Positions 40,572 to 49,992 of a stretch of 64,000 nucleotides of DNA are shown piece by piece. A model generated the notes under the pieces. It was not told the origin of the DNA. It searched no databases and was given only the letters and a program-made list of their open reading frames with translations. Both the position numbers and the translations under genes were made by a program. The stretch's first letter is position 1. Every line of letters starts with the position of its first letter. Source of the DNA: Bradyrhizobium quebecense (GTDB lineage: Bacteria > Pseudomonadota > Alphaproteobacteria > Rhizobiales > Xanthobacteraceae); the NCBI RefSeq assembly GCF_013373795.3, contig NZ_CP088022.1, positions 4,774,001-4,838,000 of the forward strand, written 5' to 3'.

Positions 40572-42340
40572 GTGCGCAGCATTTCGGACCCGAACCGACC
40601 GCGGACGGCACGCGCTTCCGGCTCTGGGCGCCGGCGGCGAAGCGTGTCGATCTCCTGCTCGACAAGCCGCATACGCAAAGCCGCGATGCGCATTCGCTCA
40701 CGCGCGATGCCGCCGGCTGGTATATCGCCGAGATCGCGGGCGCACGCGCCGGCACGCGTTACAAATTCCGCATCGATAACGACGTCGACGTGCCGGATCC
40801 GGCCTCCGCGTTCCAGCCGGACGACGTGTCCGGCCCGAGCGACGTGATCGATCACTCAGCCTTCAAATGGCGCGCGACGGAATGGCGCGGCCGGCCCTGG
40901 CACGAAGCCGTCATCCTCGAGGCCCATGTCGGGAGCTTCACGCCGGAGGGCACCTACCGCGCCATGATCGACAAGCTCGATCATCTGGTGGCAACCGGCA
41001 TCACCGCGCTCGAACTGATGCCGCTGGCGGATTTCGCAGGCAAGCGCAACTGGGGCTATGACGGCGTGCTGTGGTATGCGCCCGACAGTGCCTACGGCCG
41101 CCCCGAGGACCTCAAGACCCTGATCGACGAAGCGCATCTGCGCGGGCTGATGGTGATGCTCGACGTGGTCTACAACCATTTCGGGCCGGAGGGGAATTAT
41201 CTCGGCCGCTACGCGCCCTCCTTCTTCAGCGACGCGCATACGCCATGGGGCAGCGCGATCGATTATCGCGTACCCGAGGTGCGCGCGTTTGCGATCGGCA
41301 GCGTGGTCAACTGGCTGCGCGACTATCGCTTCGACGGGCTGCGCTTCGACGCGGTCAACACCATCGTCGAAGCCGGCGAAATCTCCATCCTGCATGACTT
41401 CAGCAAGGCTGCCGGCAAGCTCGCCACGGAGACCGGCCGGCACATCAACCTCGTGCTCGAGAACGGCGACAACATTGCAAGCCTGCTCGATGCCGCCGAG
41501 GATCCGCCGCACGGCAAATTCCGCGGCCAATGGAACGACGACTATCATCACGCCTGGCATGTGCTGCTGACCGGAGAATCCCAAGGCTACTACGGCGACT
41601 ACCGGACGCCGAAGCAGGACCTCGCGCGGGCGCTGTCGTCCGGCTACATCTACCAGGGCGAAGTCTCGGAGTTCTGGGGCGGCAAGGCCCGCGGCGAGCC
41701 GAGCGGCGCGCTGTCGCCGACCTGCTTCATCAACTTCCTGCAGAACCACGACCAGATCGGCAACCGGCCGCTGGGCGATCGTCTCGAGAGCATTGCAAAA
41801 CCGGCGGCGATCGAGGCGGCGCTGGCGGTCACGCTGATCGCGCCGACCACGCCGATGCTGTTCATGGGCGAGGAATGGGGCGCGACGACACCCTTCCCGT
41901 TCTTCTGCGATTTCAAGGGCGACCTCGCCAACGCCGTCCGCGCCGGCCGGCGCAAGGAATTCGCCTGGGCCTACGCCAAATATGGCGACGACATTCCAGA
42001 CCCGCTCGCCGAGGAGACGGTGCAATCGGCCGTGCTCGACTGGGCTGCGCTTGGCCATGATCCCGCCCGCGCGCGGCTCGCGCTGGTACGCGACCTGCTC
42101 GCCGTGCGGCGGCGCGAGATCACACCGCGGCTCATCGGGGCACGGTTCGGCGGCGACCGCGTCACGGGCGATTTCTTGACCGCGCATTGGCGGATGGGCG
42201 ACGGCCGCACCCTCTGGCTGGAAGCCAATTTGTCGGATCGGGAGATCAGCGGCGCAGCGGAACCGAAGGGAACTGCGATCTGGGGCGGCGCGTTGTCGAG
42301 CGACCTCCCCGGCTGGGCGGTGCGCTGGCACATCGGATAG
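40568..42340 (+). CDS. treZ: Malto-oligosyltrehalose trehalohydrolase
   Basis: 590 aa from the ATG at 40568 overlapping the glgX stop; a longer frame upstream lies inside glgX. FGPEPTADGTRFRLWAPAAK begins the domain; AVILEAHVGSFTPEGTYRAM, NWGYDGVLWYAPDSAYG, YRFDGLRFDAVNTI (nucleophile Asp), LVLENGDNIA (acid/base Glu) and FLQNHDQIGNRPLGDRL are family motifs. It cleaves trehalose from chains whose reducing end has been converted by TreY. treY starts four bases after the stop. Normal length. Confidence 0.96.
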   Translation: MSAQHFGPEPTADGTRFRLWAPAAKRVDLLLDKPHTQSRDAHSLTRDAAGWYIAEIAGARAGTRYKFRIDNDVDVPDPASAFQPDDVSGPSDVIDHSAFKWRATEWRGRPWHEAVILEAHVGSFTPEGTYRAMIDKLDHLVATGITALELMPLADFAGKRNWGYDGVLWYAPDSAYGRPEDLKTLIDEAHLRGLMVMLDVVYNHFGPEGNYLGRYAPSFFSDAHTPWGSAIDYRVPEVRAFAIGSVVNWLRDYRFDGLRFDAVNTIVEAGEISILHDFSKAAGKLATETGRHINLVLENGDNIASLLDAAEDPPHGKFRGQWNDDYHHAWHVLLTGESQGYYGDYRTPKQDLARALSSGYIYQGEVSEFWGGKARGEPSGALSPTCFINFLQNHDQIGNRPLGDRLESIAKPAAIEAALAVTLIAPTTPMLFMGEEWGATTPFPFFCDFKGDLANAVRAGRRKEFAWAYAKYGDDIPDPLAEETVQSAVLDWAALGHDPARARLALVRDLLAVRRREITPRLIGARFGGDRVTGDFLTAHWRMGDGRTLWLEANLSDREISGAAEPKGTAIWGGALSSDLPGWAVRWHIG

Positions 42341-42344
42341 TACA

Positions 42345-45128
42345 ATGCCTCCGGCGATCCCGATCGCAACCTACCGACTGCAACTCACTGCCGATTTCGA
42401 CTTCGATGCCGCCGCCGCCGTGGCGCCGTATCTGAAGGCGCTCGGCATCAGCCATGTCTATGCCTCGCCGTTCATGAAGGCGCGCAAGGGATCGACCCAT
42501 GGCTACGACGTCGTCGACCACACCAAATTCAATCCGGAACTTGGTGGCGAAGAAGGCTTTGCGCGGTTCAGCGATGCGTTGAAGCAGAGCGACCTCGGCC
42601 TGATCCTGGATTTCGTGCCGAACCATGTCGGCGTGCACTTTGCCGACAATCCATGGTGGCTCGACGTGCTGGAATGGGGACCGGTGTCACCGCATGCGGT
42701 CTCCTTCGACATCGACTGGGACCTCTTGCCCTATCGCGCGCGCGGCGGTGTGCTGCTGCCGATCCTCGGCTCGTCCTATGGCCAGGCGCTGGAGCGCGGC
42801 GAGATCGAGCTGCGCTATGACGCGAGCGAAGGCAGCTTCTCCGCCTGGTATTTCGAGCACCGCCTGCCGATCGCGCCGGAGCGCTATGGCGAGGTGCTGC
42901 GAACCGTCGTCCGCGAGGCTGGCGCCGAAGACAGTCCGGCCGGGCGCGCGCTGCTCGAACTCGCCGCCAGGTATCGCGGGCTGCGTCACCCGAACCGCAA
43001 GGAAGCGCCGGCCCTGAAGGCCGCGATCCAGGCGATCGAGGGCGGTGCCGAGATCATCGCGCGTGGGCTCGACGCCTATCGCGCCGGCGAGGACCGGCCC
43101 ACCCAGATACTGGCGCTGCATCATCTTCTGGAACGCCAGCACTACAAGCTCGGCCACTGGCGGCTTGCCTCCAGCGACATCAACTATCGCCGCTTCTTCG
43201 ACGTCAACACCCTGGCCGGCCTCAGGGTCGAGGACGCCGCCACGTTCGAGGCGAGCCACAGTCTCGTGAAGCGGCTGATCGCAGAGGACCGGCTGCAGGG
43301 CCTGCGGCTCGACCATATCGACGGCCTGCGCGATCCCGCCCAATACTTCCAGCGCCTGCGCCGCCTGATCCGCTCCGCGCACGGCGCCAAGGCCAAGCCG
43401 ATCTACATGGTGATCGAGAAGATCCTCGGCGAGGACGAGAAGCTGACGAAATTCAGCGGCGTCCATGGCACCACCGGCTATGAATGGATGAACACGATCA
43501 GCCAGGCGCTGGTCGATGGCGGCGGGCTCGATCCGCTCAACGAGATCTGGCGCCAGATCAGCAACCAGTCACCGAATTTGACGCCGGTGCTGCGCGCGGC
43601 CAAGCGCCGCGTGCTGGAGACCTTGCTGACCAGCGAATTCACCGTGCTGGCGCGGCTGCTGGCGCGCATCGCCAGCGGGCACTATTCGACCCGCGACTTC
43701 TCCGCCGACAGCCTGCGGCAGGCGCTCGAACTCTATGTGCTGCACTTCCCGGTCTATCGCACCTATCTCACCGCCTCTGGCCCGACCGCGCATGACCGCG
43801 CGCTGATCGGCGCGACCATCGCGCGCGCCCGCGCTGACTGGTTCGCCGCCGATGAAGGCATCTTCGACTTCCTGCGCGATGCCCTGACCATGGACCTCTT
43901 GAAGCCCGGCCGGCCGCCGCACGGTGCGCCACGGATCCGGCGCTTCGCGCTGAAGGTGCAGCAATTCACCGGGCCGATGATGGCGAAGTCGCTGGAGGAC
44001 ACCACCTTCTATCGCTACCACCGCCTGCTGGCACTCAACGAGGTCGGCGGCGATCCGGCGGCGAGCGCGATTACGCCCGCGACCTTCCACGACATGATGC
44101 AGACCCGCGCCCGCGACTGGCCGCACGGCATGACGGCGACCGCAACCCACGACACCAAGCGCGGCGAGGATGCCCGCGCCCGGATCATGGCGCTTGCGGA
44201 GATCCCCGGCGAATGGACCAGCGCGGTGGCGCGCTGGAAGGTGCTGAACGCGCCGCATCTGGTGCTCGACGGCGAGATGCGCGCCCCATCGGCAACGTTC
44301 GAATACATGCTGTATCAGGCCCTGCTCGGCGCCTGGGACCCCGACGATACGTCGCTTGTCGCGCGTATCCAGGCCTATGCCCTGAAGGCCGCGCGCGAGG
44401 GCAAGCAGGAGACCAGCTGGCTCAATCCGCACGAAGCTTACGAGGCGGGCGTGAAGACCTTCATCGCGCGGATCCTTGATCGCACCGCCTCGCCGGAATT
44501 CCTCGACGCGCTGGACACACTGGCAGAGCGCACCGCGCTGATCGGCGCACTGAACTCGCTCAGCCAGATCACCCTGAAGGCGACGATGCCGGGCGTGCCG
44601 GATTTCTACCAGGGCACCGAAAGCTGGGATCTTTCGCTTGTCGACCCCGACAACCGCCGTCCGGTCGATTTTGCCGCACGCGCAGGCATGCTCGCGGCGC
44701 TGGAGGCGCCGGACTGGGACGCGTTGGCGCAGAGCTGGCGCGACGGCCGTCTGAAGTTCGCCTGGACGCGGCATCTGCTGCGGCTGCGCAACGAGCTTCC
44801 CGAGGTCTTCAGCAGCGGCGGCTACCAGCCGCTCACGGTCAGCGGCCCGCATCGCGATCATGTCATCACCTTCGCACGGCGTCATGGCCGCGAGGCAGTC
44901 ATCGTCGCGGTGGCGAAATCATTTGCCCCGTTCACGCAGGGCGGACGCAGCTGGCCGCGTCCCGAAGCCTTTGAAGGCGAGATCGACGTGGCTGGATACG
45001 CGCTCCCGGGCGGCGACAGCAGGATTCAGCTCTCGACGCTGTTCGCCAAACTGCCGGTCGCGGTGCTGAAGGCGAAAGCCGTCGCTGGAGCCAAGCAAGC
45101 TTCAAGCCGTGCGCGCGCACATGGCTAG
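42345..45128 (+). CDS. treY: Malto-oligosyltrehalose synthase
   Basis: 927 aa. IPIATYRLQLTADFDFDAAAA is split across the N-terminus (ATYRLQLTADFDF), followed by HVYASPFMKARKGSTHGYDV, LDFVPNHVGVHFADNPWW, YRRFFDVNTLAGLRVED, GLRLDHIDGLRDP (nucleophile Asp, about residue 320) and TATATHDTKRGEDAR, all standard for TreY (GH13_26). The last quarter holds VPDFYQGTE and VDPDNRRPVDF. It isomerises the terminal alpha-1,4 bond of a glucan into an alpha,alpha-1,1 bond. Last gene of the glgE operon; it converges with a small minus-strand gene nine bases on. Confidence 0.97.
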   Translation: MPPAIPIATYRLQLTADFDFDAAAAVAPYLKALGISHVYASPFMKARKGSTHGYDVVDHTKFNPELGGEEGFARFSDALKQSDLGLILDFVPNHVGVHFADNPWWLDVLEWGPVSPHAVSFDIDWDLLPYRARGGVLLPILGSSYGQALERGEIELRYDASEGSFSAWYFEHRLPIAPERYGEVLRTVVREAGAEDSPAGRALLELAARYRGLRHPNRKEAPALKAAIQAIEGGAEIIARGLDAYRAGEDRPTQILALHHLLERQHYKLGHWRLASSDINYRRFFDVNTLAGLRVEDAATFEASHSLVKRLIAEDRLQGLRLDHIDGLRDPAQYFQRLRRLIRSAHGAKAKPIYMVIEKILGEDEKLTKFSGVHGTTGYEWMNTISQALVDGGGLDPLNEIWRQISNQSPNLTPVLRAAKRRVLETLLTSEFTVLARLLARIASGHYSTRDFSADSLRQALELYVLHFPVYRTYLTASGPTAHDRALIGATIARARADWFAADEGIFDFLRDALTMDLLKPGRPPHGAPRIRRFALKVQQFTGPMMAKSLEDTTFYRYHRLLALNEVGGDPAASAITPATFHDMMQTRARDWPHGMTATATHDTKRGEDARARIMALAEIPGEWTSAVARWKVLNAPHLVLDGEMRAPSATFEYMLYQALLGAWDPDDTSLVARIQAYALKAAREGKQETSWLNPHEAYEAGVKTFIARILDRTASPEFLDALDTLAERTALIGALNSLSQITLKATMPGVPDFYQGTESWDLSLVDPDNRRPVDFAARAGMLAALEAPDWDALAQSWRDGRLKFAWTRHLLRLRNELPEVFSSGGYQPLTVSGPHRDHVITFARRHGREAVIVAVAKSFAPFTQGGRSWPRPEAFEGEIDVAGYALPGGDSRIQLSTLFAKLPVAVLKAKAVAGAKQASSRARAHG

Positions 45129-45137
45129 CTCCGCGCG

Positions 45138-45446
45138 TCAGCGCTTGGTCAGCAGCAGCTGCCCGCTCTTCTGGATCGCGGACTGCGCGACCTCGGCGAA
45201 GCGTTGCAGCAGCCACGGCAGCGTCACCTCCAGCCGCACACGGGTATCCTCGACATCGAGATGGCCGGCCGCGACCTGCCCTAGCGCGCGGACGCGGAAG
45301 CTCATGCGGTTATCCTCCCAGCGCTCTTCGTCGACGCTCATCACCGGCACGTTCGCCGCTGCGCGCGACAGGCCTGTCTTCAGGCGGCGCATCGCCTCGT
45401 CGCGGCCGAGGCTGTGGGGAATCGAGACAATCAGCGGAGCCGACAT
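45138..45446 (-). CDS. Polyhydroxyalkanoic acid system family protein (small)
   Basis: 102 aa from the ATG at 45446, preceded by GGAGGAG; the frame is open 22 codons further but that part is low quality. The sequence IVSIPHSLGRDEAMRRLKTGL, then WEDNRMSFRVRALGQVAAGHLDVEDTRV in segments WEDNRMSFRVRALG and GHLDVEDTRVRLEVTLPWLL, matches the small PHA granule-associated 'PHA system' family that I recall as TIGR02610. Role in PHA granules is by annotation tradition only. No other PHA genes are nearby. Convergent with treY. Confidence 0.75.
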   Translation of the reverse strand: MSAPLIVSIPHSLGRDEAMRRLKTGLSRAAANVPVMSVDEERWEDNRMSFRVRALGQVAAGHLDVEDTRVRLEVTLPWLLQRFAEVAQSAIQKSGQLLLTKR

Positions 45447-45535
45447 CGCGGTGCACTCCTCCATGGATTCCCTTGATGTAATTGTGTTCCAGCGCAAACG
45501 GAAGGACCACACAGGTTTATCGCACCGCCGAATCC

Positions 45536-45560
45536 GGAACCTTCGTAGTTCGCACGTGTT
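45536..45560 (+). promoter_or_regulatory. Putative EcfG-type promoter for the DUF3309 gene
   Basis: GGAAC at 45536-45540, 16 bases, TGTT at 45557-45560; matches GGAAC-N16-nGTT with only the least conserved -10 base differing. The ATG at 45613 is 53 bases downstream. Confidence 0.5.
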
Positions 45561-45612
45561 TCCTTTCCCGAAGGGCAGAGATCAATGGGCCCACGGGCTG
45601 AGGAGAGACTCA

Positions 45613-45777
45613 ATGTCACTTGGAACGATCATTCTTATTATTCTGGTCATTGCGCTGCTTGGCGGCTTCAGCGGCATCGGCGGCGGACCGTTCTACGGCA
45701 CAGGCTATTATGGCGGCGGCGGTCTCGGCCTCGTGATCGTGATCCTGCTGATCCTGCTGCTACTGGGACGCCTCTAG
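45613..45777 (+). CDS. DUF3309-type mini membrane protein
   Basis: 54 aa from the ATG at 45613, with AGGAG about ten bases upstream. It has a hydrophobic N-terminal helix (LGTIILIILVIALLGG), a glycine/tyrosine-rich centre (FYGTGYYGGGGLG) and a second hydrophobic helix ending LLLLGRL. This two-helix plan with a GGLG turn is what the DUF3309 family shows. Function unknown; members are frequent in rhizobia and often stress induced. The EcfG-like promoter at 45536-45560 supports a stress role. Preceded by a divergent gene and followed by a palindromic repeat. Confidence 0.8.
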   Translation: MSLGTIILIILVIALLGGFSGIGGGPFYGTGYYGGGGLGLVIVILLILLLLGRL

Positions 45778-45813
45778 CGCCCGGATGGATGTTGCGCAAT
45801 CCGCATCAACAAC

Positions 45814-45915
45814 TGTCATCACCCGCGAAAGCGGGTGCTGCAGTATTCCAGAGACGTCGACGATTGAACCGATGAGCCGCGGCGTACTGGATACCCCGCT
45901 TTCGCGGGGTATGAC
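45814..45915. repeat. Palindromic intergenic repeat, family B, copy 1
   Basis: Bounded by CCCGCGAAAGCGGG (45822-45835) and CCCCGCTTTCGCGGGG (45894-45909), each a small hairpin. Inside are CAGTATTCCAGAGACG (45841-45856) and GCCGCGGCGTACTGGAT, whose CAGTA and TACTG parts are inverted. The same two cores recur at 49993-50096. Lies between the DUF3309 gene and the end of ligD. Confidence 0.75.
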
Positions 45916-45951
45916 GGCTAAGCCAGCGGCACAAGCTTGCCTAGACGTTTG

Positions 45952-48594
45952 CTACTCGGCCGCGAGCTTCTTCATCGCCGCCTTGATCGGCGAGGCCGCA
46001 TCCTCATAGCCGTCCCACGCCTTGCTCTTCGCAAGCAGCGCCGGCACCGACCGCACCGTGTATTTCTTCGGATCGAGGTCGCCGCGCACCTGGGTCCAGG
46101 TCAGCGGCATCGACACCGTGGCGCCCGACCGCACCCGCGGCGACAGCACCGCAACCGCGGTCGAAAGCCGGTCGTTGCGCAGATAGTCGAGGAAGATCTT
46201 TCCGGTGCGCTTGGCCTTGGACATGTTGATCAGATAACGCTCGGGGTCATCCTGCGCCATCCACTGGCAGATCGCTTGCGCGAACGCCTTGGCCTCCTTC
46301 CATGTCACTCTGTCCCTGGCACCTGCGAGCAGCGGCGCCACGACATGAAGGCCCTTGCCGCCGGTGGTCTTGCAGAAGCTCTCGAGGCCGACTGCCGTGA
46401 GCCGCTGGCGCATGTCCTTGGCGGCCTCGATCACATCGGAGAACGCGACATCGGGCGCGGGATCGAGATCGAACACCAGCCGGCCCGGCGTGTCATAGGC
46501 ATCGGGCGCGCAATTCCAGGGATGCAGCTCGAGGCCGCCGAGCTGCGCCACCGCCGCGAGGCCCTCGACCTGGTCGATCTGGAGATAGGGTTTGCGGTCG
46601 CCGGAGACCTTGGCGAGCTTCAGGAGCTTCGACGTGCCGGCCATCGCGTGGCGCTGGAAGAACGTCTCGCCCTTGATGCCATCGGGGGCGCGCACGATCG
46701 AGCACGGCCGGCCCTTGAGGTAGCCGATCATCCATGTGCCGACCGCCTCGAAGTAATTGGCGAGATCGAGCTTGGTGACCGGCTCGCCGTCGCCGGCATC
46801 GGGCCACAACGCCTTGTCCGGATGGGAGATGGCGACGCCCATCACCGCGCTGGATTTTCCTTTGGCCATCGGCTTCACCACTCTGGTTACGACCGGCCGT
46901 TCGGCCTCGACCTCGCGCGCCGGCTTGTCCTGCCGCAGGCCCTTGAACGCCGCCTGGCGGATATTGCCGGCGTCGGTCCAGCCGGCGAACTCGATCTCGG
47001 CGACCAGCTCAGGCTTCAGCCAGTGCACGTCGCGGGTCTTCTTCGGCGCATCCTTGCCGCCGAACGGGCTGGTGTCTGACGCCGCCGCCTTCAGCGCCGG
47101 CATGATGCGGCGGACCGTGTCCTGGCCGAAGCCGGTGCCGACGATGCCGACAAAGACCAGATGATCGCCGCGATAGACGCCCGCCATCAGCGAGCGGAAT
47201 TTGCCGTTGGTGGTCTTCCAGCCACCGATCACTACTTCATGGCCGGCGCGGATTTTCGCTTTCGTCCAGTCGTCTGAGCGCCCGGAGCGATAGGCGCCGT
47301 GGAGCCGCTTGGAGACGATGCCTTCCAGCCCGAGCTTGCGCGCGGACTCCAGCACGGCGTCGCCACGCTCCTCGAAATGCTCGACATAGCGGATCAGCTT
47401 GCCCTTGCGCGCGGCGAGCAGCGCCTGCAGCCGCGCCTTGCGCTCGCTGAGCGGCAGCGGCCGGAGATCCTCGGAGCCGGCAAACAGCAGATCGAACGCG
47501 TAGAAGATCAGCTTCTCAGTCTTGCCGTCGGACAGCGCCGCCTGCAGCGCCGAAAAATGGGGGATACCGTTCTCGTCGAGCGCGACGATCTCGCCGTCGA
47601 TCAACGCATCCGGCAGTTTGCCGGCCTCCTTCACGATCGCGCCGAACTTGTCGGTCCAGTCGAGCCCTTTGCGGGTCCTCACCACGGCCTTGCCGTCCTC
47701 GATGCGAAGCTGCACGCGGTAACCATCGAATTTGATCTCGTGGCACCAGCCCGCGCCATTGGGCGGACTCTCGACCATGGTGCAGAGCTGCGGCGAAACG
47801 AAGTCCGGCATCTCCGCCACCTGCTTCGGCCTCGCCTTTGGCGGCGTCTTCAATTGCGCCTTGAGTTTTTCCCTGGGCGCCGGCGCCTTGGTCCTGGCGC
47901 GCGCGTTGGCGGCCATGCCGTGATTGGTTTGCCAGACCGCATCTGCCTTGGCTTTGCCGTTGCCCTTGGCCAGCATGAACGGCTTCGGCGCCCGGCCCTT
48001 GCCGGCTGCGATCTCTGCCATCGAACGGCCGGAGGCGACCGAGCGGTCCTCGCCCAGGACCGCTTCGCCATTGCCATCCACAGCGTATTCATCGCGGTGT
48101 TTGATCAATAGCCAGTTGGGACGCTTGCCGCCGAAGCGGTCGTTCTTCATCCGCACCAGCACCCAGCTGCCGTGCAGCTTGTCGCCGTGCAGCGTGAATT
48201 TCAGGTCGCCCTTCTTGAAGCCGCGCTCGGGATCGTCCGATTCCCAGGTGCCGCGATCCCAGAGCTGCACCGTGCCGCCGCCATACTGGCCTTCCGGAAT
48301 GGTGCCTTCGAAGTCGCCATAGTCGAGCGGATGGTCCTCGACCTCGACCGCCAGCCGCTTGTCGTGCGGATCGAGCGAGGGCCCGCGCGTCACCGCCCAG
48401 GACTTGAACACGCCGTCGAACTCCAGCCTGAAATCATAATGCAGCCGCGTCGCGTCATGCTTCTGGATGACGAAGCGCCGCTGCTTGCCGGGCGCCACCT
48501 TGACGTCGCCCGACGGCTCATTGGTCTTCTCGAAGTCGCGCTTCTTGCGATAGGTGGTGAGATTTCTCAGCGACACGTGATTTCTCAGCGACAC
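45952..48594 (-). CDS. ligD: DNA ligase D (NHEJ multifunctional: phosphoesterase, ligase, polymerase)
   Basis: About 880 aa taking GTG at 48594; a second GTG at 48576 is equally possible because an 18-base tandem duplication ([12 protein letters not shown]) covers the start. Domain order is phosphoesterase (residues about 40-190, [24 protein letters not shown]), ATP-dependent ligase (about 260-540, [10 protein letters not shown] with adenylated Lys near 288) and archaeo-eukaryotic primase-type polymerase (about 590-870, [23 protein letters not shown] near 708, [13 protein letters not shown]). It processes and seals double-strand breaks held by Ku. Divergent from ku with about 110 bases between. 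Linker 210-250 is basic and Pro/Ala-rich. All active motifs are present. Confidence 0.95.
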   Translation of the reverse strand: MSLRNHVSLRNLTTYRKKRDFEKTNEPSGDVKVAPGKQRRFVIQKHDATRLHYDFRLEFDGVFKSWAVTRGPSLDPHDKRLAVEVEDHPLDYGDFEGTIPEGQYGGGTVQLWDRGTWESDDPERGFKKGDLKFTLHGDKLHGSWVLVRMKNDRFGGKRPNWLLIKHRDEYAVDGNGEAVLGEDRSVASGRSMAEIAAGKGRAPKPFMLAKGNGKAKADAVWQTNHGMAANARARTKAPAPREKLKAQLKTPPKARPKQVAEMPDFVSPQLCTMVESPPNGAGWCHEIKFDGYRVQLRIEDGKAVVRTRKGLDWTDKFGAIVKEAGKLPDALIDGEIVALDENGIPHFSALQAALSDGKTEKLIFYAFDLLFAGSEDLRPLPLSERKARLQALLAARKGKLIRYVEHFEERGDAVLESARKLGLEGIVSKRLHGAYRSGRSDDWTKAKIRAGHEVVIGGWKTTNGKFRSLMAGVYRGDHLVFVGIVGTGFGQDTVRRIMPALKAAASDTSPFGGKDAPKKTRDVHWLKPELVAEIEFAGWTDAGNIRQAAFKGLRQDKPAREVEAERPVVTRVVKPMAKGKSSAVMGVAISHPDKALWPDAGDGEPVTKLDLANYFEAVGTWMIGYLKGRPCSIVRAPDGIKGETFFQRHAMAGTSKLLKLAKVSGDRKPYLQIDQVEGLAAVAQLGGLELHPWNCAPDAYDTPGRLVFDLDPAPDVAFSDVIEAAKDMRQRLTAVGLESFCKTTGGKGLHVVAPLLAGARDRVTWKEAKAFAQAICQWMAQDDPERYLINMSKAKRTGKIFLDYLRNDRLSTAVAVLSPRVRSGATVSMPLTWTQVRGDLDPKKYTVRSVPALLAKSKAWDGYEDAASPIKAAMKKLAAE

Positions 48595-48643
48595 ATCCAG
48601 GCCTCGGCGCAAACCCCGGCCGCCGCCCTCGGTGCGGCCATCA

Positions 48644-48668
48644 GGAACCAAAACCTACGGTATCCGTT
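48644..48668 (+). promoter_or_regulatory. Putative EcfG promoter for ku
   Basis: GGAAC at 48644-48648, 16 bases, CGTT at 48665-48668: an exact fit to GGAAC-N16/17-CGTT. The ku ATG is 34 bases past the -10. I recall that Ku-dependent repair in Sinorhizobium meliloti was linked to the general stress regulator RpoE2, which agrees with this site. Confidence 0.7.
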
Positions 48669-48701
48669 CAAGTTCCAAACTCAAGCTGTTTGGAGACGAT
48701 C

Positions 48702-49586
48702 ATGGCCGCTCCCCGCGCCTACTGGAAAGGCACGCTCAAACTCTCGCTGGTGTCGTGCCCCGTGGCGCTTTACCCGGCCTCGACCACGGTCGAGAAAACC
48801 CGCTTCCACATGATCAACCGGGAGACCGGCAACCGGCTGAAGCAGCAGATGGTCGATACCGAGACCGGCGACGTCGTCGAGGGCGACCAGAAAGGCCGCG
48901 GCTACGAGGTCACCAAGGGCAAATATGTCGAGATCGAGAAGGACGAGCTCGATGCGGTTCAGATCGAAAGCAACCACACCATCGACATCGACAGCTTCGT
49001 GCCCGAGGGAGAGATCGACAAGCGCTATCTCGACCACCCCTATTACATCAGTCCGGACGGCAAGGCCGGCGTGGACGCGTTCGCGGTGATCCGCGACGCC
49101 ATGAAGGACCAGGACCGCGTCGCGCTGGCACGGATCGTGCTCACCAATCGCGAGCACGTGATCGCGATCGAGCCGCTCGACAAGGGCATGCTGGGCACCA
49201 CCCTGCGCTACCCTTACGAGGTGCGCGATGCCGGCGATTATTTCGACGACATCAAGAGCCCGAAGGTGACCAAGGACATGGTCGAGTTCGCCGGCCACAT
49301 CCTCGACAGCAAGGCCGCGCATTTCGATCCGTCGAAATTCAAGGACGAGTACGAGACCGCGCTGAAGGCGCTGGTCCGCCGCAAGGCCGCCGGTAAGCCG
49401 ATCAAGGCCGCCGCGCGCGAGGAGAAGCCGAGCAATGTGGTGAACCTGATGGACGCGCTGAAGCAGAGCCTGAAGGACCGAAAAGGTGGCGCGCGGCGCT
49501 CACGCTCCAGTGCACGCCGCCCGGCTGCGCACCGTGCCGCAAAGAAGGCGCACCGGCCGAGTGCGCGGTCGCGCAAGGCGGGGTAG
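48702..49586 (+). CDS. ku: Non-homologous end joining protein Ku
   Basis: 294 aa from the ATG at 48702, with GGAG eight to eleven bases upstream; a TTG four codons earlier is unlikely. The start APRAYWKGTLKLSLVSCPVAL and then FHMINRETGNRLKQQMVD, VEGDQKGRGYEV, IDIDSFVPEGEID, YYISPDGK and LRYPYEVRDAGDYFDDI are the bacterial Ku core (residues 1-250). The last 45 residues are highly basic (RRSRSSARRPAAHRAAKKAH), the C-terminal extension typical of rhizobial Ku proteins and thought to bind DNA. It forms a homodimer ring on DNA ends and recruits LigD, encoded divergently. Confidence 0.96.
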   Translation: MAAPRAYWKGTLKLSLVSCPVALYPASTTVEKTRFHMINRETGNRLKQQMVDTETGDVVEGDQKGRGYEVTKGKYVEIEKDELDAVQIESNHTIDIDSFVPEGEIDKRYLDHPYYISPDGKAGVDAFAVIRDAMKDQDRVALARIVLTNREHVIAIEPLDKGMLGTTLRYPYEVRDAGDYFDDIKSPKVTKDMVEFAGHILDSKAAHFDPSKFKDEYETALKALVRRKAAGKPIKAAAREEKPSNVVNLMDALKQSLKDRKGGARRSRSSARRPAAHRAAKKAHRPSARSRKAG

Positions 49587-49596
49587 GCCTCTCCAC

Positions 49597-49681
49597 GTCA
49601 TTGCGAGGAGCGAAGCGACGAAGCAATCCATCTTTCTGCAAATGCGGAAGGATGGATTGCTTCGCTTCGCTCGCAATGACG
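49597..49681. repeat. Palindromic intergenic repeat, family A, copy 1
   Basis: GTCATTGCGAGGAGCGAAGC at the left and the complementary GAAGC-poor arm ending CTCGCAATGAC at the right; the inner arms are GAAGCAATCCAT (49619-49630) and ATGGATTGCTTC (49652-49663). The two arms can fold into a long hairpin. Same design as 54164-54246 in the opposite orientation. Lies downstream of ku and between it and the convergent small basic protein gene. Confidence 0.8.
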
Positions 49682-49700
49682 CTAGGTGGTGCTCGCCGCC

Positions 49701-49937
49701 CTACTTCTTCTTCGCGCTCTTCCGCTTCTTCGCGGCCTTGCGCATCGTCGTCTTCTTCGACGCCTTCTTCGGCACCTTCCGCCCCTTGGCGCGCGCCTCC
49801 GACAGGCCGATCGCGATCGCCTGCTTGCGGCTCGTCACCTTTTTCTTGGAGCGGCCGCTGCGCAGCGTCCCGGCTTTGCGCTTCTTCATCACACGCTCGA
49901 CATCGCCTGATACCTTCCGCGAGTATTTTCTTGCCAT
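49701..49937 (-). CDS. Small basic DUF6496-type protein
   Basis: 78 aa from the ATG at 49937, preceded by GGGAGAGAAG; upstream codons in the same frame are junk. Sequence MARKYSRKVSGDVERVMKKR, then GTLRSGRSKKKVTSRKQAIAI and a tail of Lys/Arg/Ala (KKASKKTTMRKAAKKRKSAKKK split). Both the SGDVERVMKK start and the SRKQAIAIGLSEARAKG helix match the DUF6496 pattern. The protein is strongly positive, so nucleic-acid binding is likely but unproven. A weak EcfG-like site (GGAAC-N16-GCTT, 49987-49963, minus) lies just upstream. Convergent with ku. Confidence 0.8.
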   Translation of the reverse strand: MARKYSRKVSGDVERVMKKRKAGTLRSGRSKKKVTSRKQAIAIGLSEARAKGRKVPKKASKKTTMRKAAKKRKSAKKK

Positions 49938-49992
49938 GGCTTCTCTCCCGGTAACGGAAAACAAGCCTCGATCGGGATGAAAGTTCCGACCA

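Noticed and set aside
49963..49987. EcfG site for the DUF6496 gene (GGAAC-N16-GCTT, minus)
   Set aside because: The -10 lacks the G of CGTT; mentioned only as a weak possibility in the gene entry.
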